From: Candidatus Thermokryptus mobilis
Lineage (GTDB): Bacteria; Bacteroidota; Ignavibacteria; Kryptoniales; Kryptoniaceae
Length of the DNA: 39,011 bases
Direction of reading: 5' to 3'
Assembly (NCBI RefSeq): GCF_900070205.1
Contig: NZ_FAOO01000017.1
Span: 1-39,011 of the forward strand
Part shown: positions 17,859-25,175 of the stretch, piece after piece
Layout: each line of letters begins with the position of its first letter
How positions within the stretch are numbered: the stretch's first letter is position 1
Notes under the pieces: model-generated
What the model was told of the DNA's origin: nothing
The model's input: only the letters and a program-made list of their open reading frames with translations
Database searches by the model: none
Position numbers and translations under genes: made by a program

Positions 17859-20542
17859 AACTCAACTTTAATAGTTATAATTTTAAAAGGTTCAACATCA
17901 ACTTTGAAGAATTTATCTTCATCTGGTTCAAGCAAAGCAATCTTTTCCTCGTTTAGCTTTACAATAGAAACACTCGCATAGTCAAAATTTGGTTTAAATC
18001 TGAACCAAGAATCTTTCCAAAACGGGTTATAAAATCTAAAGATAACTCCTTTTTTATCCTCAGATACCTTTAAAGCGCTATAGTTAATCCCGTTCCCTTC
18101 AAAGTTAATAAGTGAAACATCAGAAATTTCTTTCATTTCCTGCTTTCTCTTCACATAGAAATTTGGGCTATGATATAGCTCGGCTTGTTTGCAGACATCT
18201 TCAAATTCATTAGCTTTATAAACAAATATGCTATATTCAAATTCGTAGATGCCTATACATTGTGCATCTGGTGTTTCATTTTTCCAACCGGCATCTCCAC
18301 CAGGTCTTGTTTTTAAATTTGATTCGGAAAGCTGTCCCACTCCTCTCAAAAGTGTTATCGCAAGTCGTCCGGGTTCATCAATAGATAGCTCATACTCATA
18401 TAATCCCTTCGTAAAAATTGCGATACCTTTAATTTCATCTTGAACGCAAACAAATCTTTGCAAAACTTCAAGATTTAATGGCTTCTCATACGGATAATCC
18501 TCCCAGTTGTATTTTTTGTGAATTCTTTTAACGATGCAAAATTGCGAATCCGCGTAACTTGTATTTGTATTAAGCCCCGTGTCAAATATAACCCTCAAAC
18601 GATGATTTTTCGCCTTGTTATTAACTTTCGTCTTCACATCCACCCTTTTTGAGTTATAGTTCAAGTAAATCACCGATGATATCTCCATATCAATTTTTTC
18701 CTTGCTCCTTCCACTTTGCGTCGTATAAGATGGAACTGGGATGTTATAACGAATCTGAACAGCGCATCTCAAAGGTCCTTTCTCAATTATCTCAATACTT
18801 GGTGTGAAATCAGTTGAATAGTATAGTTCATCTTCATCCGGGAAGCAATAGTTATACTCATCCCCAACATCCCCTGATTCTTCAAATATGTTTAAATTAT
18901 CAAACTCAATCCGCTTCTCTTTATCAATTACTTTTATTGAGCCGTTTTTATTGACCTTGATTTTTAAAAAATCATTTTCCATGTAAAAAATTCCAAATTC
19001 ATCAACACCATACTTAACCTTTTCCTCATAAACGACGATTGAACTATCACGAACTATATCAAGCCGTTTCCAACCGAACGAAGGTAAATTTTTAAGATCA
19101 ACCAAAATTTTGAATCTATCAACAAGTATTTGATGTGGATATTCATGATATCCCCAAACGAGAGAATATTTTGTATCTCGGCTTAGGACCTGATATTCAA
19201 CTTCCCCACCATCTGAATCAAAAATCCTAAAACCATCAACACGGCTCAAACTTTGAGATGGTTTGACATCTGGATTTAAACCAACGACGACATCTTGAAG
19301 ATGGAATTCAACTTCACACTCAACAACCTTATCCAATTCAAATGGGGAAAGATTGAAGATGAAAATATGTTTATCGTCCTTGAAAAACTTGCTGTCAAAA
19401 GGTATTATATCGTTTGTAGCTTGAAATGAAAAAGCGTTTGTTATCTCGTCAATTTTAAGATATCTGACAAGGGCTTCATGATAAACCCTATCAACAGCAG
19501 TTCCGTTGATGGTGTCGTGGTCCTGATTTTGTAAACAATAAAGCCAAGCCAGTTTAATTAATTCGCTTCTGTCTTTCTTGGCGAGGATAAATGAAAAAGA
19601 ATTTAACGGCTCAAGAATTCTTTCAAGTTTAATTTGGGCTAAATAATTTCGCTGTTTGATATAAACTCTTGTAGAGGCAGTTCCACCGATGACTGCAAAC
19701 GCATGTCTTAAGCCAAATCTTGTCTCACCGAAATGCTTTGGTAATTTTTCAAGGTCAACCTCAGATCTGACACAATCAGCAAAGTTTTCAAGTGTTGAGT
19801 GAAGGAATTCAAAATCAGAATATTTAGTTTTCAATAATTTCAATGCTTTGGTAAGTTTAATATCAGGCCAGTGATGATCGCCACCATTTAAAATAAGACG
19901 ATGACTCGCCCTCGCCCTTGCATCTATTTCAGACCTTAAACGCTCAAACCTTTTAAAGATCGTATCTTCATCATCCATTGCAAAATATCCAAAACTATAG
20001 CCGTCTTTTGGAAGATGGAACATCAAAACTTTACTTCCATCTGGTGACTCCCATACATACTCAGAGGATTCCTGCCCAGGCTCACCGCCAAAGCCACGAT
20101 ATATCACAGCTGTTTCAATATCAAAACCCCTAAGAATTTGCGGCATTTGTGCTATGTGTCCAAACTGGTCAGGTATATAACCAATCGGCATCGCCCTTCC
20201 AAACTTTTGAGCCATCTCAACCCCGATCAAAAGATTCCTTATATGTGATTCACCACTTGGTATAAACTGATCAATTTGAATATACCATGGTCCAATTGAT
20301 AATCTCCCGCTTTGGACGAGTTCTTTTATCCTTTCAAAATTTTGTGGCTTAACTTCAAGATAATCCATAACCATTTGCATTTGCCCATCCGTCATGAAGT
20401 GTTTAAAGTCAGGGTCGTTCTCAAAAATGTTAAATAAATCATTCCAAAAATCAACTAACATAACTCTATATTCTTCAAACGATAAAACCCATTCTCTATC
20501 CCAATGGGTTTGAGAGACAAAGTGATAAGTTATTTTATTCAC
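17855..20542 (-). CDS. GH38 alpha-mannosidase (MngB-like)
   Basis: Retaining, zinc-dependent exo-alpha-mannosidase. THWDREW at 12-18 supplies the zinc His and Asp. WYIQIDQFIPSGES (86-99) carries the nucleophile Asp91. GYIPDQFGHIAQMPQIL is the conserved strand after it, and LQNQDHDTINGT holds the later zinc His. The C-terminal half is the usual beta-sandwich region. At 895 residues without a signal peptide it matches bacterial cytosolic enzymes such as the mannosylglycerate hydrolase MngB rather than the exported N-glycan enzymes. It begins at a GTG, 18 bases after the MetE-like gene. Substrates could be alpha-mannosides from a heteropolysaccharide or the thermophile solute mannosylglycerate; the context of lyase-like and other GH genes favours the first. 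Confidence 0.93.
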   Translation of the reverse strand: MNKITYHFVSQTHWDREWVLSFEEYRVMLVDFWNDLFNIFENDPDFKHFMTDGQMQMVMDYLEVKPQNFERIKELVQSGRLSIGPWYIQIDQFIPSGESHIRNLLIGVEMAQKFGRAMPIGYIPDQFGHIAQMPQILRGFDIETAVIYRGFGGEPGQESSEYVWESPDGSKVLMFHLPKDGYSFGYFAMDDEDTIFKRFERLRSEIDARARASHRLILNGGDHHWPDIKLTKALKLLKTKYSDFEFLHSTLENFADCVRSEVDLEKLPKHFGETRFGLRHAFAVIGGTASTRVYIKQRNYLAQIKLERILEPLNSFSFILAKKDRSELIKLAWLYCLQNQDHDTINGTAVDRVYHEALVRYLKIDEITNAFSFQATNDIIPFDSKFFKDDKHIFIFNLSPFELDKVVECEVEFHLQDVVVGLNPDVKPSQSLSRVDGFRIFDSDGGEVEYQVLSRDTKYSLVWGYHEYPHQILVDRFKILVDLKNLPSFGWKRLDIVRDSSIVVYEEKVKYGVDEFGIFYMENDFLKIKVNKNGSIKVIDKEKRIEFDNLNIFEESGDVGDEYNYCFPDEDELYYSTDFTPSIEIIEKGPLRCAVQIRYNIPVPSYTTQSGRSKEKIDMEISSVIYLNYNSKRVDVKTKVNNKAKNHRLRVIFDTGLNTNTSYADSQFCIVKRIHKKYNWEDYPYEKPLNLEVLQRFVCVQDEIKGIAIFTKGLYEYELSIDEPGRLAITLLRGVGQLSESNLKTRPGGDAGWKNETPDAQCIGIYEFEYSIFVYKANEFEDVCKQAELYHSPNFYVKRKQEMKEISDVSLINFEGNGINYSALKVSEDKKGVIFRFYNPFWKDSWFRFKPNFDYASVSIVKLNEEKIALLEPDEDKFFKVDVEPFKIITIKVEL

Positions 20543-20560
20543 ACTCAGGAACTTTTAATT

Positions 20561-21577
20561 TTAAAGATCACTACGGACTATTTCAGCCCCTCGAACCATA
20601 GCGCAAAGCTTTCCAAATGCTCTATCTCTTGGCATAAATTTCATACCACAGTCAGGCGAAAGCCAAACTTTTTCGGGTGGGATCACATCAAAAACTCTTT
20701 TAATCCTATTAGCAACAACCTCTGGTGTTTCAACCTTCGGATCCTTAACATCAATTACACCTACAACTATTTCCTTATCGCGCGTCCCATATTTTTTGAA
20801 AAGCTCAAGCGGTTCAGCATCATTGACCGCAAACTCCAAACTCAGCTGATGCGCATTCACATCAAGTAGGGCCGGAAAGAGGTCAGCGTATTGTCCTTTA
20901 AAAAGTCGCTTCAATTGATAATTACCATAACAAATGTGAAGACAAAATTTTGCATCAATACCATCAATCATCCAGTTGAAAATCTCAACCAACCAAGGCA
21001 AATCTTCGGGATAACCAACCCAAACCGGCTCATCAATTTGCACAAGTTTACAACCAGCTTGAACAACTTCAATTATTTCTTCCCTTAAAATTTCAGCGAG
21101 GTCACGGATCAATTCCCTTTCATCACTATAATACTCATTTGTAGCCCTTTTTGCCAACATTTGAGGTCCAGTAATTGTAACCTTTGTATCTTTACTCGTA
21201 TGCTCCTTGAGAAATTTCCAATGCCTTGCAATCCCAATACTTCCAGTTCTTCGCACCTTATCAAAAATTATCGGATCAGGCATCTGGATGGATGGATCAA
21301 GATTTCCGATCGGTTTCATTTTGCCATCATTCTTAAATCCATAAATTCTCTTAGTGAAGAAATAAACCATTGTTTCTCTCCTAAGCTCACCATCTGTTAT
21401 GACATCAATACCTGCCAGCTCTTGATCTTTGATACACGATTTTACCGCATTATCATATGCTTCCTCAAGTTCTTCATCGGTTATTTTACCCTGTTTATGT
21501 AATTCTCTTATAACTTCAAGCCATTTTGGCAGAGAATAACTTCCAACAACAGTCGTGGTTAAAAGTTTTGTCTTCAC
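20561..21577 (-). CDS. MetE C-terminal-domain-like (cobalamin-independent methionine synthase II) protein
   Basis: A single MetE/UROD-type TIM barrel, 338 residues, without the N-terminal half of true MetE. TTTVVGSYSLP opens the family fold, TDGELRRE and QIDEPVW are the family signatures, and HICYG (His214, Cys216), Glu248 and DCGMKF (Cys310) give a plausible zinc thiolate site for methyl or alkyl transfer. I start it at GTG 21577: a longer reading would begin at a GTG inside the terminator hairpin of the upstream gene, which makes no sense. It is the first gene of the 12-gene operon. Short MetE-like proteins include archaeal methionine synthases and coenzyme M transferases, so the methyl donor and acceptor are open. 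Its place ahead of glycosidases is odd. Confidence 0.85.
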   Translation of the reverse strand: MKTKLLTTTVVGSYSLPKWLEVIRELHKQGKITDEELEEAYDNAVKSCIKDQELAGIDVITDGELRRETMVYFFTKRIYGFKNDGKMKPIGNLDPSIQMPDPIIFDKVRRTGSIGIARHWKFLKEHTSKDTKVTITGPQMLAKRATNEYYSDERELIRDLAEILREEIIEVVQAGCKLVQIDEPVWVGYPEDLPWLVEIFNWMIDGIDAKFCLHICYGNYQLKRLFKGQYADLFPALLDVNAHQLSLEFAVNDAEPLELFKKYGTRDKEIVVGVIDVKDPKVETPEVVANRIKRVFDVIPPEKVWLSPDCGMKFMPRDRAFGKLCAMVRGAEIVRSDL

Positions 21578-21615
21578 TTTGTGTTTTATATTTATTTTGG
21601 AGTTAAAATAGATGG

Positions 21616-21640
21616 AAAAAAAACCGCCCACAATGGGCGG
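21616..21640 (-). terminator. Rho-independent terminator after the PorV-like gene
   Basis: On the minus strand a perfect 7-base GC-rich stem (CCGCCCA, loop TTG, TGGGCGG), extendable to 9 pairs with flanking A-T, is followed by eight T. It lies 11 bases after the PorV-like stop and 39 bases before the MetE-like GTG. It should end the outer-membrane cassette transcript and separate it from the 12-gene operon. Confidence 0.92.
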
Positions 21641-21650
21641 TTCGCAAAAA

Positions 21651-22652
21651 TCACTTCAATCCAACACCAACAGTGATCCTATGGACGCTGTCAAGGATTT
21701 TCATCTGCGTAAATGCGTAATCAAAACTAACTTTATAATTCCCAAATTCAATTTTTGCCCCAACACCAGCAGAAAATCCCTCAATGGTTGTCTCTATCGG
21801 ATCACGCCATGATGTCCCTTTATCCTTTGTACCTGAATAATTAAACTTGTATCCAAATCTCGCCGAAATCATACTCCAAGCGTCAAACTCAACACCTGTG
21901 AAGAAAAGTTGTGGTAGGTCTTGAGGTTGAACGACATCTATAAATAATCTACCCGTTAAGCTTCTTTGATAAGTATAATAGAGAGATGTTCCTATTGAGA
22001 AAGAAAGAGGAATTGGTGAGGAAATATCGTAATATCTTATATCTGAGCCGAGGTTTGAAAGCCGTGCCCCAAGACTCCAAAAACTTGTAACTTTATAATT
22101 TGCCCCAAGATCAATCGCAAACGCACTCGCACTTAAATCATCAATACGCTCGTTTAAATATTTCAAATTAACACCAAGTGAAAGTAAATCGGTGACATTT
22201 CTCGCATATGAGAGTATAAAAGCAAAATCACGAAAACTATAAGTAGAGGATGTTTGCTTATCAATTTGTAGATAAGCAAGATCGGGTGGGAGAAGGTCTC
22301 TATCTGCACTTATACCACTTAAACCAAAACTTATTATCCCAACTCCGATCGTTCCAATCCCCTTTAAATTATAAACCGCCCCTATGGCTACCTGATTTAT
22401 ATCTGCGATCCACCTATTATAAGTAAAGGATACCGCTAACTTCTCATCCGATAAAACGATTCCAGCTGGATTCCAAAACATCATATTCGGATCGCCTTTC
22501 AAAGTTGTCGCAGCTGAGCCTATACCAACTTGTCTTGCGCCAACGCCTACTTTAAGAAAGGCAAGTGAATTAATACCGGATTTTCTCACTTGAGATTGAA
22601 GGGTTGAAAAAGCAACTAGAATAACCAAAATAATTATTGTTACCTTCTTCAT
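21651..22652 (-). CDS. PorV/PorQ-family outer-membrane barrel protein
   Basis: Signal peptide MKKVTIIILVILVAFSTLQS, then KSGINSLAFLKVGVGARQVG, the typical opening of PorV/UPF0164-type proteins, and GDPNMMFWNPAGI, the family's NPAG motif. The rest alternates as amphipathic strands (VSFTYNRW, GIGTIGVGIISFG and so on) ending in ITVGVGLK, as in FadL-like barrels. PorV is the outer-membrane shuttle that hands type IX cargo to the surface attachment machinery. This copy follows a gene for a protein with a T9SS-type C-terminal domain, so it may be a dedicated shuttle or partner for it, or a fragment-specific channel. It has a GGGG ribosome site near the ATG and is followed by a strong terminator. 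Confidence 0.85.
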   Translation of the reverse strand: MKKVTIIILVILVAFSTLQSQVRKSGINSLAFLKVGVGARQVGIGSAATTLKGDPNMMFWNPAGIVLSDEKLAVSFTYNRWIADINQVAIGAVYNLKGIGTIGVGIISFGLSGISADRDLLPPDLAYLQIDKQTSSTYSFRDFAFILSYARNVTDLLSLGVNLKYLNERIDDLSASAFAIDLGANYKVTSFWSLGARLSNLGSDIRYYDISSPIPLSFSIGTSLYYTYQRSLTGRLFIDVVQPQDLPQLFFTGVEFDAWSMISARFGYKFNYSGTKDKGTSWRDPIETTIEGFSAGVGAKIEFGNYKVSFDYAFTQMKILDSVHRITVGVGLK

Positions 22653-22675
22653 TTTTAAACCCCATAGTTAATTTT

Positions 22676-25147
22676 TTATCTTAAAATTGCAAAATAACCA
22701 ACCTGTTTACCGCCCTCATATTCAACGACATAAATGTAAAGCCCATTTGCGACCTCAATGCCATCTTTTGAGAACATATCCCAAATATAAGTCCCATCAT
22801 TCGGATTTGGAGCTGTGAAGTTGATTCTATCAATTATCTGACCTGACACATCAAGTATCGTTATGGTGCATTTAGAAGGCAAATTATAGAATAAAAGCTT
22901 ATGCTGAGTTCCAATATCATGAAATGCACCCTTTTTATACGGATTTGGTCTAACGCCAACCTTTTTAGCTCCGGATGAGAGTTCTTCTGGCGTTGTTGTT
23001 CTTGATTTGACAACAACTGTTGCACCAATTTTCTTCTGACCCTCAGCTGTAGTTGGATAAAACGAATTTTGTGTTGCCCAAGGATATGTCCCCTCCCATA
23101 AACCACTTGCTCCGTTGACATTTACCCTACCAGATTCAAGAACATTTGTGCTTCTTCCATTTATGGTTATAGGTGATGGAAGATTTCTATAAGCGGATAC
23201 ATAATACCAATATGAAAATCCAAGCAAAACATCAAGCGCATCATCCTTGAAAGCATAGTCATACCCACCCGACGGACTTGCGTATTGAGAAAGCTGCGAT
23301 TTTGGTATTATTTTCCTGACCTTATACGGACCCCAATGTCCCGCCTGCATCTCCTTTAAAATCCCAAATGCGTCAAACTTTGGATTTATAGGATCTTTAA
23401 AAGCATCCTTTATATCCCCCTCTTCCATTTGCTCTGTATATCTTTGCAAAGTTCTAAAACCAACCTCGGTTGAGCTAAATTTTGGGAATGCACTTGCGCG
23501 ATAAATTTTATAACCACCAAAATTTGGATCATCTTCATCAGGTGACTTCTTCCACCTAATTAAAATCTTATTGTCCTCGGTTATATCAACCCTTATATCT
23601 GGCGCCCCTGGACCAGCTGGAACTTGAAAGTTATTCTCATACGCCCATCTAACTGCTTGTAATGACCTTAACAACCCAGGAAGACGAAAGCCAGCATATT
23701 CAGCAGATATAATCGTAATCGCTTCCCCGACCTCAAGTGAAAATGGTCCACAACCGATAAAAGCATCGCCATCAAAATTATGTTGAGCCGAATATCCTTC
23801 AGTCCATCCATCTTCCCAAACATTCTCAAAAGAATTAGTGGATTTCTTATCCCCATCAGGTTTCCCTCTCTGACCCACTGGCTTTGGAACAAATGAAAGT
23901 GGATCACCAGCTGTTCCAGATTGAAAATAATTTGGGTTTGGACTCAGATCAAGAAGCGCCTTGTTGTTACTCTTACCCCCATCTTTATACCATGTCCCCA
24001 TCAAAATTGTATGTATCAAAGACGCATCACCACGGGCATCTAAACCACCTCTACCAGTCCCAGCGGAAAGATACCATCCACGTTCTGCACCAACTCCAAT
24101 CGGATGACTATCAAAAATTGTCTTTTTGTCCGGAGATGAAGCCAACCCAATTGAATCATTTTTAACAGCTAAAAATGTCCTACCAAACCATACATCCGTA
24201 TACCAACCCAATGGATACGCATTTAACCCCATATCCCTTTTGCCTTGGGGAACAGTATTAGGATCGGGATAAGAAGCGTAATTTGCAGGGTTAACCCCAG
24301 CATAACTTACAAGTGTTGCCCACGGGGAACCCGTTTCATCAGCATCAGCTACATATCCACTATTTCTCCCAGAACCAAACCTATTTGCTGTCCTTCTTCC
24401 AGTTACACCAACCTCAGCGCTGTGCATCACCTCCGAAAACCACCCAACAACAAGAGCATTTATTCTATTGTTTGTCCTCTCCGGAGTTCCATCAGCATTT
24501 ACATCAAGAATTCCATAGTTTTTAAAAGTCATGCCAACCACTATAAAATCGTTAAAATTATTCCAATTTTGGGTAAACTGTAAAATCCTAACAGTGACCC
24601 ATATACCAAGATTGGTTGGAAAACCTGACTCGTAGTAAAGCGCGTGTCTATAATCTCCATTTGGGTCTGGTGTAAGGTCCGGCTTCAACCATATAGGACC
24701 GATAAAATACGGTGACCTTCCAAATAACGCATCAAGTTTATTCGTATAAATCATAAAAGCATAATTTTCGCTTGAGCTTCTAATCTTATTTGGATTTATC
24801 CCCGGGCTATATTCAACTGCTATTATATCTTGAGCCCAGAAGTAACTTATCGGATAACCACCTGGCCATTGAGAGGTAGGAGTTGACCACTGGCGATCAA
24901 AATTTCCAATTCTGATAAGGTCCCAAAGCTGCGTTGGTTCGTTTGCTCTTTCACTGTAATAAACACCTTGACCTATCGGTAAAAATGAATCCCAAAGGTC
25001 CCCTGCAATCATAACAGCCGAGCCGGGGAAAATGTCATTGGGCACAGCTGGTGAAGCACCTTTGTAAAGTTCTAAACCATCAATTTTAACCTGTGAAAAT
25101 GAAATTATCGGGAATAGAATGAACAACAAAATTAAAAACCTTTTCAT
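22676..25147 (-). CDS. Large secreted protein with fibronectin-III-like and T9SS/FlgD-like C-terminal domains
   Basis: Signal peptide (MKRFLILLFILFPIISFS), a long N-terminal region of about 480 residues rich in Trp, Tyr, Gly and Pro, and a fibronectin-III-like segment near 515-555 (ILIRWKKSPDE, GGYKIYRAS). The last 90 residues (PNPYKKGAF, LPSKCTITILDVSG, GTYIWDM, VANGLYIYVVE) match the type A sorting/FlgD-like Ig fold of FCB-group secreted proteins. DVNADGTPE in the N-terminal part resembles a calcium loop. No catalytic motif recognised, so it may be a surface glycan-binding protein filling the role SusD has elsewhere. The ATG has a strong ribosome site (GGGAGG, 5 bases away). It lies between the receptor and PorV-like genes. 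Confidence 0.75.
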   Translation of the reverse strand: MKRFLILLFILFPIISFSQVKIDGLELYKGASPAVPNDIFPGSAVMIAGDLWDSFLPIGQGVYYSERANEPTQLWDLIRIGNFDRQWSTPTSQWPGGYPISYFWAQDIIAVEYSPGINPNKIRSSSENYAFMIYTNKLDALFGRSPYFIGPIWLKPDLTPDPNGDYRHALYYESGFPTNLGIWVTVRILQFTQNWNNFNDFIVVGMTFKNYGILDVNADGTPERTNNRINALVVGWFSEVMHSAEVGVTGRRTANRFGSGRNSGYVADADETGSPWATLVSYAGVNPANYASYPDPNTVPQGKRDMGLNAYPLGWYTDVWFGRTFLAVKNDSIGLASSPDKKTIFDSHPIGVGAERGWYLSAGTGRGGLDARGDASLIHTILMGTWYKDGGKSNNKALLDLSPNPNYFQSGTAGDPLSFVPKPVGQRGKPDGDKKSTNSFENVWEDGWTEGYSAQHNFDGDAFIGCGPFSLEVGEAITIISAEYAGFRLPGLLRSLQAVRWAYENNFQVPAGPGAPDIRVDITEDNKILIRWKKSPDEDDPNFGGYKIYRASAFPKFSSTEVGFRTLQRYTEQMEEGDIKDAFKDPINPKFDAFGILKEMQAGHWGPYKVRKIIPKSQLSQYASPSGGYDYAFKDDALDVLLGFSYWYYVSAYRNLPSPITINGRSTNVLESGRVNVNGASGLWEGTYPWATQNSFYPTTAEGQKKIGATVVVKSRTTTPEELSSGAKKVGVRPNPYKKGAFHDIGTQHKLLFYNLPSKCTITILDVSGQIIDRINFTAPNPNDGTYIWDMFSKDGIEVANGLYIYVVEYEGGKQVGYFAILR

Positions 25148-25175
25148 TTTCGCCTCCCTTTTTAATTTTTAGGAA

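Noticed and set aside
21578-21631. Longer N-terminus for the MetE-like protein starting at GTG 21631
   Set aside because: The added 18 residues come from the terminator stem and T-run of the previous gene and have no family resemblance; GTG 21577 directly precedes the conserved opening.
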